A stretch of DNA of 64,000 bases from Planctomycetota bacterium (GTDB taxonomy: Bacteria > Planctomycetota > UBA1135 > GCA-002686595): assembly GCA_002862085.1 (NCBI GenBank), contig PKCK01000011.1:62001-126000 (forward strand), written 5' to 3'. The position numbers and the translations under genes are program-made. Below, piece after piece: positions 42,859 through 49,966 of the stretch; position 1 is the first letter of the stretch; the number at the start of each line of letters is the position of its first letter. The notes beneath the pieces are model-generated. The model was not told the origin of the DNA, did not search any database, and saw nothing but the letters and a program-made list of their open reading frames with translations.

Positions 42859-43667
42859 TGAGCGTGGAGCTCGGAGCGCCCTTCGTCCTCGTCACCGGCG
42901 GCAAGGGGGGCGTTGGCAAGACGACCGTCGCCGCGAACCTCGGCGTCGACCTCGCTCGGGAGGGCCGCCGGGTCCTGCTCGTGGACCTCGACCTCGGCCT
43001 CGCGAACCTCGACCTGACGCTCGGTCTCCGACCGGCGCACAGGGTGGAGGACGCCCTCGCCGGGGACGTGCCCCTCGAGGAGTGCGTGATCACCGGACCG
43101 GGCGGCGTCCACCTTCTGCCGGCCGCGTCCGGGAGCGAGGAGCTCTCGAGCCTCGGCTCCGAGCGTCGTTCCCGACTGATCGAGCTGCTCCGCGGTCTCG
43201 CGCCGCGCTACGACGTGGTCGTGGGGGACAGCGCCGCGGGCGTCGGAGCGGACGTGCTGGCCTTCGCGGCGCTCGCCGATCGCGTCGTGCTCGTCACCAC
43301 CCCCGACCTGGCCGCGCTCACCGACGCCTACGGGCTCATCAAGGCGCTCGACCAGCACGGCGTCCGGCACGGGATCGACATCCCCACGCCGGAGGTGCTC
43401 GTCAATCACGCCAGCGGCGTCGAGGAGGGCCGCGCCGTCGCGCGCAAGCTCCGCTCGATCTGCGAGCGCTTCCTGGCCCGCTCGCCCCGCCAGGCGGGCT
43501 GGCTACCCCGCTCCGCCTCGGTCGAGCGCAGTCAGAGCGAGGGGGCTCCCTTCGTCCTGCGCACGCGCAGGGCCCTGGAGAACGTTTGCATGGCCCAGAT
43601 CTCGGGCCGCCTGCACGGCCTCGCCGGCGTCTCGGGGACTCCCGTGACCGCCGGAAAAAACTTCTAA
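42858..43667 (+). CDS. flhG: MinD-like ATPase FlhG
   Basis: This is a 269-residue ParA/MinD-family ATPase. The deviant Walker A is GGKGGVGKTT (about 14-23). Switch and Walker B segments are VLLVDLDLGLANLDLTLGL and YDVVVGDSAAG, followed by the FlhG-type PDLAALTDAYGLIKAL. It limits flagellar number by acting on FlhF and, in some bacteria, on a sigma-54 activator. It follows flhF directly. A C-terminal membrane-targeting helix is not obvious. Confidence 0.93.
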   Translation: MSVELGAPFVLVTGGKGGVGKTTVAANLGVDLAREGRRVLLVDLDLGLANLDLTLGLRPAHRVEDALAGDVPLEECVITGPGGVHLLPAASGSEELSSLGSERRSRLIELLRGLAPRYDVVVGDSAAGVGADVLAFAALADRVVLVTTPDLAALTDAYGLIKALDQHGVRHGIDIPTPEVLVNHASGVEEGRAVARKLRSICERFLARSPRQAGWLPRSASVERSQSEGAPFVLRTRRALENVCMAQISGRLHGLAGVSGTPVTAGKNF

Positions 43668-43678
43668 GGGTCATCTCC

Positions 43679-43966
43679 ATGGCAGTCGATAGCGCTTTCG
43701 GACCGAGCCTCCTGGTCCACGCGATGCGCGCCTCCGGGCGTCAGTACGCGGTGGCCTGTGGAGCCCTGGTCGCGCTGCTCTCCCTCTTCAACGACACCCC
43801 CGTCCGCATCGCATCGCTGCGCGGCGTCATCACCTGGGGCGCGCTGCTCCTGGTGGTCTCGGCGGGGATCTGGTTCGCCGAACGCGCGTGGCCCGAGCCG
43901 CCCGCGGCTCCGGACCAGAGCGCCGGAGAGGAGGAGGGCACCGCGGCCGCGGCACCGGAGGCTTGA
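43679..43966 (+). CDS. Small two-helix membrane protein in the flh-fliA operon
   Basis: This 95-residue protein has two hydrophobic segments at about 22-40 (YAVACGALVALLSLF) and 50-70 (GVITWGALLLVVSAGIWFA), and an acidic Ala-rich tail (EEEGTAAAAPEA). I recognise no family. It lies 11 bases after flhG and before fliA on the same strand, so it should be made with the export apparatus. Function unknown. Confidence 0.65.
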   Translation: MAVDSAFGPSLLVHAMRASGRQYAVACGALVALLSLFNDTPVRIASLRGVITWGALLLVVSAGIWFAERAWPEPPAAPDQSAGEEEGTAAAAPEA

Positions 43967-43985
43967 TTCCCCGAGATCCACAGAG

Positions 43986-44054
43986 ATGTTCCGACCCGAC
44001 GAGCAGCCCCAGCGCCGCGCCGACGCGGCCCGTGATCACGGAGGAGCGCGATGA
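43986..44054 (+). CDS. Possible 22-residue peptide overlapping the fliA start
   Basis: An ATG at 43986 opens a 22-codon frame (MFRPDEQPQRRADAARDHGG..) whose stop overlaps the fliA ATG by four bases (ATGA), the same coupling used by many genes in this operon. It fills most of the gap between the small membrane protein and fliA. It may be a leader that couples fliA translation, or chance. Confidence 0.25.
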   Translation: MFRPDEQPQRRADAARDHGGAR

Positions 44055-44797
44055 CTGAAGACATCGTCTCCCCCGAGAGGGCGCTCACGGACGAGGAGCG
44101 CGAGGCGCTCATCATCGACCACGTGCCGCTGCTCAAGCACATCGTCGGACGCATGGTCCTCGACGTTCCCGGGTCGATGGACCGCGACGACCTCTTCGGC
44201 TTCGGGATGATCGGCCTGATCGCCGCCGCCGACTCCTGGGACAACTCCCGCGGGATCGCCTTCTCGACCTTCGCCTACCCGCGTGTCCGCGGCGCGATCC
44301 TGGACGAGCTGCGGCGCATGGACTTCCTGCCGCGGGGCCGCCGGGAGCGCGTGCGCCAAGTGGACGCGGCGATCGCCGAGCTCGAGCAGGTGGACGGCGC
44401 CCGTCCGACCCCCGAGCGTATCGCCGAGCACCTCGGCTGGAGCCCCGACGAGGTCGACGAGGCGCTCTCCAGCGCGTCGGCCGCCCTGCGGACCTCCATC
44501 GATTCGCTGACCGACGACGACGGTGGCGGCGGACTGGCCTCGATGCTGTTCGATCCCTGCTCCAAGGACCCCGTGGGGAGCGCGGAGTACGACGAGCTCA
44601 AGGAAGCGCTCGTCGATGCGATCGCCGAGCTGCCCGAACAGGAGCGGACGGTCATCACCCTGTACTACGCGGAGGAGCTGCTCCTCCGCGAGATCGCGGA
44701 GATCCTCGGCGTCACCGAATCGCGGGTCAGCCAGATCCACAGCCGGGCGATCTACCGACTCAACCGGACCCTGCTCTGCCCCGCGGCAGAGGACTGA
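44051..44797 (+). CDS. fliA: RNA polymerase sigma-28 factor FliA
   Basis: This is a 248-residue flagellar sigma factor. Region 2 is clear: DDLFGFGMIGLIAAADSWDN, then GIAFSTFAYPRVRGAILDELRRMDFLPRG, which matches the FliA-specific pattern (RIRGA.LDELR..D..PR). Region 3 is RPTPERIAEHLGWSPDEV. Region 4 has the helix-turn-helix LLREIAEILGVTESRVSQIHSRAIYRL. It directs late flagellar genes; one clear target here is fliD (promoter 33036-33062). It is in the sigma-54-driven fliO operon, which gives a two-step cascade, and is held in check by FlgM. Confidence 0.95.
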   Translation: MTEDIVSPERALTDEEREALIIDHVPLLKHIVGRMVLDVPGSMDRDDLFGFGMIGLIAAADSWDNSRGIAFSTFAYPRVRGAILDELRRMDFLPRGRRERVRQVDAAIAELEQVDGARPTPERIAEHLGWSPDEVDEALSSASAALRTSIDSLTDDDGGGGLASMLFDPCSKDPVGSAEYDELKEALVDAIAELPEQERTVITLYYAEELLLREIAEILGVTESRVSQIHSRAIYRLNRTLLCPAAED

Positions 44798-45039
44798 TGG
44801 AGGGAGAGGCCATGGATTCGTCAATACACCGGATCGTTCCCCGGGCTCGCATCGCCCTCGAGCGCGCCTCCGATCGGCGCCGTCGGCAGCGGAGCGAGTT
44901 CGCGCTCCCGTCGGAGGAGGAGGGCGGAGAGGACCAGATCGTCCTCGAGCCACGGCCTCGCCAGGACCCCGGCGATCTCACCGTCTCGCGAGTCCGCCTC
45001 TTCGACGAGGCCGGGCAGAACATCGACATCAAGGGCTGA
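44797..45039 (+). CDS. Small hydrophilic protein after fliA
   Basis: This 80-residue, highly charged protein (RRRRQRSEFALPSEEEGGEDQIV) shares a base with the fliA stop (TGATG). The last 25 residues (LTVSRVRLFDEAGQNIDIKG) look like a folded beta segment. No family recognised. Its tight coupling to fliA and the next two genes suggests a real flagellar accessory protein. Confidence 0.5.
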   Translation: MEGEAMDSSIHRIVPRARIALERASDRRRRQRSEFALPSEEEGGEDQIVLEPRPRQDPGDLTVSRVRLFDEAGQNIDIKG

Positions 45040-45044
45040 ACATC

Positions 45045-45257
45045 ATGGAAAGAGTCATCCTGAAGAGCCGGGACGTCCGGCACGAAGAGAGTCCCAGCGG
45101 ACGGCGCGTGCGCGCGACCCACGAGGGCGGCCGGGCCGAGGTCCGCGCGCTCTCCGAGGACGGCGTGGTGCGCGCGATCGAGGTCGTGTGCGCCTGCGGC
45201 GACCGCATGACCATCGAGCTCGAGTTGGCGCCGGAGGAGGGCGCGTCCCCGCGATGA
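45045..45257 (+). CDS. Small protein with a CxC pair
   Basis: This is a 70-residue protein, six bases after the preceding gene and overlapping the next by four. It is basic at the N-terminus (MERVILKSRDVRHEESPSGR) and beta-rich at the C-terminus, with VVCACGDRMTIELEL. The two Cys could bind a metal or form a disulfide. No family recognised. Confidence 0.5.
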   Translation: MERVILKSRDVRHEESPSGRRVRATHEGGRAEVRALSEDGVVRAIEVVCACGDRMTIELELAPEEGASPR

Positions 45258-45679
45258 ACAGCATGTTGAGCCTCATGGGTCCCAGGTGGTGGGCCTGTCT
45301 CGCAATCGCCGCCGCCTTCGTCTTCGTTCACCGCACCTCGTCGGTGGGTGTGCCGGCCGAGGCCGGCGACCGCAGCGCGTCCGCGCCGGTCTCCCCGCTC
45401 ATCGTGAATCACGAGATGTTCCGTGCGAGCTCCGTCGCGGGCCTGCGCGTGGAGGACGAGCTGGAGTCGCTCCGCCGCGCGCTGCGCGCGGAACAGGAGC
45501 GGTCCGCGCTCCTCGTCGAGGAGAGAGAGGGACTCCAGCGCCAGTTCGACGCGCTCTCCGCCCTCGCTACCGAGGTCCTGGAGGGCCGCGCGGACGCTCG
45601 TGGTGACGCGCCCGTCGCTCCTGATCTCGCCCCCGTTCCGATCGAGGCCATCTACGTCCACTCCGGCGCCCCGCGCTGA
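45254..45679 (+). CDS. Single-pass membrane protein with periplasmic coiled coil
   Basis: This 141-residue protein has an N-terminal membrane helix (about 8-26, GPRWWACLAIAAAFVFVHRT) and a heptad-like region (about 65-115, DELESLRRALRAEQERSALLVEEREGLQRQFDAL). A short Pro-rich end follows. It starts with a four-base overlap with the CxC gene. It may link the inner membrane to the two lipoproteins that follow. Function unknown. Confidence 0.55.
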   Translation: MNSMLSLMGPRWWACLAIAAAFVFVHRTSSVGVPAEAGDRSASAPVSPLIVNHEMFRASSVAGLRVEDELESLRRALRAEQERSALLVEEREGLQRQFDALSALATEVLEGRADARGDAPVAPDLAPVPIEAIYVHSGAPR

Positions 45680-45692
45680 GGAATCCAACGCC

Positions 45693-46346
45693 ATGAAGCG
45701 ATCCAACCCCTTCGTCCACGCCGGCCTCGGCCTCGCCGCCGCGCTCACCCTCGGCGCCTGTGCCACCATCCCGACGCTCGAGTCCATCAAGTACGGATAC
45801 AGCTCACCCCGCGCCGTCGCGGTTCAGGAGGAGCCCATCCCGGACGACTACAACGACATGGCGGCGGGATGGGCGCCGCAGACGAGGCCGGAGGAGCAGC
45901 GACCGACCGAGTACGGTTTCGACGGCTCGCCGGTCGGCGCCAGCGTCCCCGGCCAGGTGACCGAGATGAAGCGCCCCATCAACGACGGCGTCGACCCGGC
46001 GCCGCAGGGCACGCGGAACCTGCTCCTGGATCTCTACGCGGAGAACCAGAAGGAGGTCGAGCGTCTCACCACGGCCAACGAGGACCTCTCCATCGCTCTC
46101 GAGCTGGCGGAGACGCGCGCGGCGGACTTCGAGCAGCAGCTGAAGGACCTCCAGGTGCAGTTCGACCGGCTCGGCGCCGACAAGCAGGCCGCCGACCAGA
46201 AGAGCTTCGACCTCGCCGCGCGCCTCGCCACTGCGCAGATCGCGCGTCTCGAGGCCGAGCGGGCCCTGCTCGAGGGAATGATCGAGTGGCGCCGCCGGAG
46301 CGCGGTCAACAACCGCCCGCTCGACGAGGGGGGGGAGAAGCCGTGA
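45693..46346 (+). CDS. Lipoprotein with coiled coil, flagellar operon
   Basis: This is a 217-residue lipoprotein. The signal peptide ends in LGAC (Cys about 23). The middle is polar and Pro-rich, and residues about 125-205 form a long coiled coil (ENQKEVERLTTANEDLSIALELAETRAADFEQQLKDLQVQFDRL). No known family. The last bases overlap the next lipoprotein start by four (GTGA). Outer-membrane or periplasmic localisation is expected from the lipobox; a role in a basal-body ring is inferred from context only. Confidence 0.6.
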   Translation: MKRSNPFVHAGLGLAAALTLGACATIPTLESIKYGYSSPRAVAVQEEPIPDDYNDMAAGWAPQTRPEEQRPTEYGFDGSPVGASVPGQVTEMKRPINDGVDPAPQGTRNLLLDLYAENQKEVERLTTANEDLSIALELAETRAADFEQQLKDLQVQFDRLGADKQAADQKSFDLAARLATAQIARLEAERALLEGMIEWRRRSAVNNRPLDEGGEKP

Positions 46347-46969
46347 GCCGCGTCCTCCGAGCCGTGGCCACGTCCGCGGCCATCGCCCTCGCCGCCTGCG
46401 TCACCGCCGGGCCCGTGCCGATGATGGGCTCCGCGCGCATCGCCGCCGACTTCGACACGTACCGGCTGCAGCGCGTGGCGCTGCTGCCCTTCCGCGCGGT
46501 CGACCGGACGTCCGGGACCCTCGCGGCCCACGAGGTCGGGACCCTGGAGACGAGCTTCCATGCGGAGCTCGCCAGCGCGACGCCCTACGACCTGATTCCG
46601 CTCCGCGGTGAGGACCTGGCTGCGGTGCTGCCTCCGGACCCCTTCCGCGACGGCTGGTACACCCCGGACGCGATCCGCTTGCTGCGTGATCGCTTCCACC
46701 TCGACGGGATCATGGTCGGGACGATCACCTCGCGCCGCGTGGTGCCGCCCCAGGTCCTGGGCGTGCAGCTCGACCTGATCAGCTGCGAGACCGGCGCGAC
46801 CATCTGGAGCGCGGACCTGATGCTGGACGCGGCGAGGAACGACGTGCAGGAGGCGGTCGCCGTCTGGTCCGAGGGCAGCCTCGGGAAAGACGATGGAGGC
46901 GCGATGGTGCTCCTGTCGCCGCGCCGCTACGCCCACTTCGCGGCGCATCAGCTCGCCCGGCTCCTCTGA
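46343..46969 (+). CDS. Lipoprotein of CsgG/LpoB-like fold, flagellar operon
   Basis: This 208-residue lipoprotein has a lipobox LAAC (Cys19). The mature part follows the CsgG/TolB-N type pattern: LQRVALLPFRAVDRTSG, then TSFHAELASATPYDLIPLRGEDLAAVLP, DAIRLLRDRFHLDGIMVGTITSRR and LDLISCETGATIWSADL. Proteins of this fold occur in outer-membrane flagellar rings (FlgT-like) and in curli secretion. It is the last gene of the operon and is followed by a strong terminator. I infer an outer-membrane flagellar part; direct family membership is not proven. Confidence 0.6.
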   Translation: MSRVLRAVATSAAIALAACVTAGPVPMMGSARIAADFDTYRLQRVALLPFRAVDRTSGTLAAHEVGTLETSFHAELASATPYDLIPLRGEDLAAVLPPDPFRDGWYTPDAIRLLRDRFHLDGIMVGTITSRRVVPPQVLGVQLDLISCETGATIWSADLMLDAARNDVQEAVAVWSEGSLGKDDGGAMVLLSPRRYAHFAAHQLARLL

Positions 46970-47016
46970 CAGGCCGACGGGCTCTCGCGGGCCACGTCGC
47001 GCCGTATCGAACGACG

Positions 47017-47051
47017 CACGCCGCGTCCCCTGCACACGGGGACGCGGCGTG
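47017..47051. terminator. Strong bidirectional terminator between fliO operon and flgM
   Basis: A perfect 14-pair stem (CACGCCGCGTCCCC with its inverse complement) encloses a seven-base loop, 47 bases after the lipoprotein stop and 42 bases beyond the flgM stop on the other strand. It is suited to end both convergent transcripts. Confidence 0.8.
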
Positions 47052-47093
47052 TTCGTCGATCCACGGGACCCCGCTGCGCGGCGGGGCTGCGTC

Positions 47094-47423
47094 TCAGGAC
47101 TCGGAGGCGAGCAGGCGCTCGGCCGCCTTCGCGAGGCGGTCGCGATCGAAGAGGCTGCCGTCGGCGATCGCCCCCTTGAGCTCTTCGAGGCGTGCCTCGC
47201 GGGCCTCGTCGGCCGCGCTCTGCTCGCCGAGGGCGGCGCCGGAGAGTTCGATGAAGTCGTTCTTGGCCCCGAGGGCCTTCGAGCGCTCTCGGATCTCCTC
47301 GGATCCCTCGCGGGCCCGTTCGACCGTCCGGCGGAGCTCGGCGGAGTGAGCCTCGCCCGCTCTCTGGACGTCTGCGAAGCGCCCCGCAGACATCCCGGTC
47401 TTCTTCTCGTTGTTCAGTTCCAT
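47094..47423 (-). CDS. flgM: Anti-sigma-28 factor FlgM
   Basis: This 109-residue protein is close to FlgM size (about 90-100). The C-terminal half carries the FlgM pattern: DFIELSGAALGEQSAADEAREARLEELKGAIADGSLFDRDRLAKAAERLL. This corresponds to the helices that bind FliA and to the K..I..G.Y..D...A..ML ending of the family. The N-terminus is polar and flexible as expected for an exported protein. A good ribosome site (GGGAGG) precedes the ATG at 47423. It is convergent with the fliA operon and encodes the inhibitor of that operon's sigma factor. Confidence 0.8.
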   Translation of the reverse strand: MELNNEKKTGMSAGRFADVQRAGEAHSAELRRTVERAREGSEEIRERSKALGAKNDFIELSGAALGEQSAADEAREARLEELKGAIADGSLFDRDRLAKAAERLLASES

Positions 47424-47793
47424 GGTGATTCCCTCCCGGTGGAGAGTTGGTTGCCGCCGTGGCTCCCGAGGGGGCCAGGCGGCGTTCCAGGGCATCCGGC
47501 CGGGGGTCCGGGCGCTGGAGCGGAGGTCTTGATGCACGGAAGACGGACCGCGTAATGGAGGGATCGGAGTCTTCGGCCTTCGCTTGAGCGGTGATCTCGA
47601 CTTTTCTCAGGCCCTTCTCCCCGGACCTGGACGACCGTCTGGACCCGATGCCCGGCCCCGGGGGCCGAGGAGCCTGATCGGTGTCTCGGAGCGGGACGCA
47701 GGCCGGCCGCTGGATCGCCTCGCCGCTTCGCGGGGCGGGTTTCCGTCCCCGCGTTCACCCGAGTGGCCGCTTCGTCCGATGACCCGGAGAACC
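47424..47793. other. Divergent promoter region between flgM and the CheX-like gene
   Basis: These 370 bases contain no convincing gene. I see a short GC palindrome (GGCCCCGGGGGCC, 47654-47666) but no consensus sigma-54 or sigma-28 site in either direction. Confidence 0.45.
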
Positions 47794-48360
47794 ATGAGCA
47801 GCGAAGGTCAGATCGGGTTCTTCGGGAACACCAAGGCGACGGAGGTCCTCGAGCTTCTCGTGGACGAGGTGGCGGGCGCCCTCTCGCTCCTCTGCCCGTT
47901 CCAGCTGAGCGGCCCCGTCACGGACGACGAGGTGGTCGAGGACCGCCCCGGCGCGGACGAATCCGTCCGGATCGCGATCCGCTACGGCTTCAAGACTCCG
48001 CGAGGGGTTCGCATGGGCTTCCTCCAGCTCCCGCTCGACAGCGCGCTGACCCTCGCCGGAAACCTCCTCATGCTGCCGACCGCGGAGCTCAAGGAGTCGA
48101 TCGGCAAGGAGGGGCCGGACGACGGGGAGAAAGAAGCGCTCATGGAGGTGGGCGAGCTCCTGGCGAGCGCCTTCCAGGTCCGGCTCCGGAAGCGACTCGC
48201 CGACGAGACCGTCGTTCAGTTCTTCGGCTGTCAGGGCGTGGAGTCCGATCACGCCCCCTGGGTCGCCAACTACGGCGGCGAGCCGCTCGCCGTGCGTCGC
48301 CACCTCGCCGGCTTCGAGGGCTTCGAGCCTTTCGAGCTGATGGTCGCGATCCCCGCCTGA
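47794..48360 (+). CDS. CheX/CheC-like protein
   Basis: This is a 188-residue protein. A predicted alternation of strands and helices includes GKEGPDDGEKEALMEVGELLASAFQVRLRKRL, which resembles the helix of CheC/CheX phosphatases. The catalytic Asn of the usual E-x-x-N is Leu here (EVGELLAS), so CheY-P phosphatase activity is doubtful. It could be a chemotaxis-related binding protein. I chose the ATG at 47794, with another five codons upstream; further in-frame upstream sequence is not protein-like. It is beside flgM but on the other strand. The family call is tentative. Confidence 0.4.
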   Translation: MSSEGQIGFFGNTKATEVLELLVDEVAGALSLLCPFQLSGPVTDDEVVEDRPGADESVRIAIRYGFKTPRGVRMGFLQLPLDSALTLAGNLLMLPTAELKESIGKEGPDDGEKEALMEVGELLASAFQVRLRKRLADETVVQFFGCQGVESDHAPWVANYGGEPLAVRRHLAGFEGFEPFELMVAIPA

Positions 48361-48567
48361 CGCGCGACGCGACGCCGGCAAGTGCACGCGGCCCGTGCGG
48401 GTGAACGTGTCCGCGGGCTCGACCGGACCGACCGCGCGGCCCCCCTCGATGAGTGGGTGGGAGCGTCGCAGGACGCTCCGGACGTCTCTCTCCTCTGGGC
48501 AGCTGATCTCGGACCTCCACCCGAGCACGCGCCTCGGCCGGGGTCGATCTCGCACTCCCTCGGCGAC

Positions 48568-49827
48568 TCAGCGGCCGATCGAGCCGTAGACCGCGCGCCG
48601 GAAGGCGCCTGCGTGGTGGTCCTCGTTCATGTTCTGGATCATGAAGACGCCGACGGCGCGTGATTCTCGATCCACCCAGAACCCCGTGCCCGCGATACCA
48701 CCCCACCAGACGGTGCCCTTCTTCGGGCCGGTTCTTCGCGCGATGTCGTGGACCGCGAGTCCGTAGCCGAACGCTTCGCCGGTGAAGGCCAGCATCGGAG
48801 CAGGCTTCCCGTCGAGCTGATCGCTCATCATCTCGCGCGCGGTCTTCTCCTTCAGGATGCGCACGTCACCCAGCGCGCCATCTCCGAGGAGCATGTTGCA
48901 GAAGCGCATGTAGTCGTCCGCGGTGGAGAAGAGGCCGCCGCCGCCGCTGAGGAACGTCGGCGTTCGCCTCGGGTCGAGGGCCTCGCGGCGGGACGCCCGC
49001 CTGAGGCCCAGAGAACCCCGGACGTGGCACGCGGCGACGCGATCACGCTTCGTTTCGGGGACCGTGAAGCCGGTGTCGACCATCCCGAGCGGGCCGAAGA
49101 TGCGCTCCTCGAAGAAGCGATCCAGGGGCTTGCGACTCACCACCTCGACGACGCGCCCCAGGACGTCCGAGGAGACGCTGTACTCGAAGCGCGTTCCGGG
49201 CTGGTACTTCAGGGGAACGGTCGCGAGGCGCTCGATCATCGTCTCGCCGGTGACGCCTGGCCCCAGCACACCGGCTCGGCGCATCAGGCGATCGGCTTCG
49301 CTCCTGCCGAAGAACCCGTAGGTCAGCCCCGAGGTGTGGGTGAGGAGGTCGCGCACCGTCATCGGGCGAGCGCAGGCGACGCGCTTCGTGGCGCCTCCGT
49401 CCCGAGCGTCACGGTCCTCGACGAGCACCTCGAGCTCCTCGAGTTCCGGCAGGTAGCGACTGACCGGAGCGTCCAGCGCGAGCGCCTCTTCGTCCACGAG
49501 GACGAGTGCAGCGACCGCGGTGATCGGCTTGGTCATGGAGTAGATCCGGAAGATCGCGTCGGTCTCCATCGGTATGCCCGGCCGTCCCTCGCCGGCGGCG
49601 AGGGTGAGCTCGCGCTCGCCGGCTCGCTCCACGAAGGCGACAGCGCCTCGGTAGCGGCCCTTCTCGATGGCCTCGAGCACGTGCTCCCTCGCCGGTTCGA
49701 GCGCAGAGACCTCGGCCTCGTCGGAGGTCTCCACCTCCCGCGCGGGCTCTTGAGCCGGGGCGGCGAGGGCGGGGAACGGAGCCGTGAGGGCCGCGAGCTG
49801 GAGCAGCGTCGATGTGGGGAGGCGCAT
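48568..49827 (-). CDS. Exported serine hydrolase, class C beta-lactamase fold
   Basis: This 419-residue protein has a signal peptide (STLLQLAALTAPFPALAAPA). The nucleophile motif is SMTK at 97-100 (FRIYSMTKPITAVAALVLVDE). A DLLTHTSGLTYG segment and a YSVS motif at about 216 (the second motif, with Val where Asn is common) follow. GGGGLFSTADDYMRFCNMLL is typical of this family of esterases and D-peptidases. A C-terminal HxG-type motif is not clear (WWGGIAG). It is more likely an esterase/peptidase than a drug-resistance enzyme. Convergent with the CheX-like gene and divergent from the M1 peptidase. Confidence 0.85.
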   Translation of the reverse strand: MRLPTSTLLQLAALTAPFPALAAPAQEPAREVETSDEAEVSALEPAREHVLEAIEKGRYRGAVAFVERAGERELTLAAGEGRPGIPMETDAIFRIYSMTKPITAVAALVLVDEEALALDAPVSRYLPELEELEVLVEDRDARDGGATKRVACARPMTVRDLLTHTSGLTYGFFGRSEADRLMRRAGVLGPGVTGETMIERLATVPLKYQPGTRFEYSVSSDVLGRVVEVVSRKPLDRFFEERIFGPLGMVDTGFTVPETKRDRVAACHVRGSLGLRRASRREALDPRRTPTFLSGGGGLFSTADDYMRFCNMLLGDGALGDVRILKEKTAREMMSDQLDGKPAPMLAFTGEAFGYGLAVHDIARRTGPKKGTVWWGGIAGTGFWVDRESRAVGVFMIQNMNEDHHAGAFRRAVYGSIGR

Positions 49828-49966
49828 GCACGGACTTTAGGGGCTCGTGAGCTCCGAGGCATCGGATCAGTGCTCGGTTACGAGCGGCCATCCGGTCCTG
49901 GCCGAGGATCGAGGCTGGTCGGCTGCGCCGGTTGTGCCCATCGGCGGTCCAGCTCACACTGGCTCC

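Noticed and set aside
45028-45046. CATCAAGGG near 45030 as a third copy of the 18-base flagellar element.
   Set aside because: Only nine core bases match and it lies inside the coding end of a small gene (codons for Ile-Lys-Gly).
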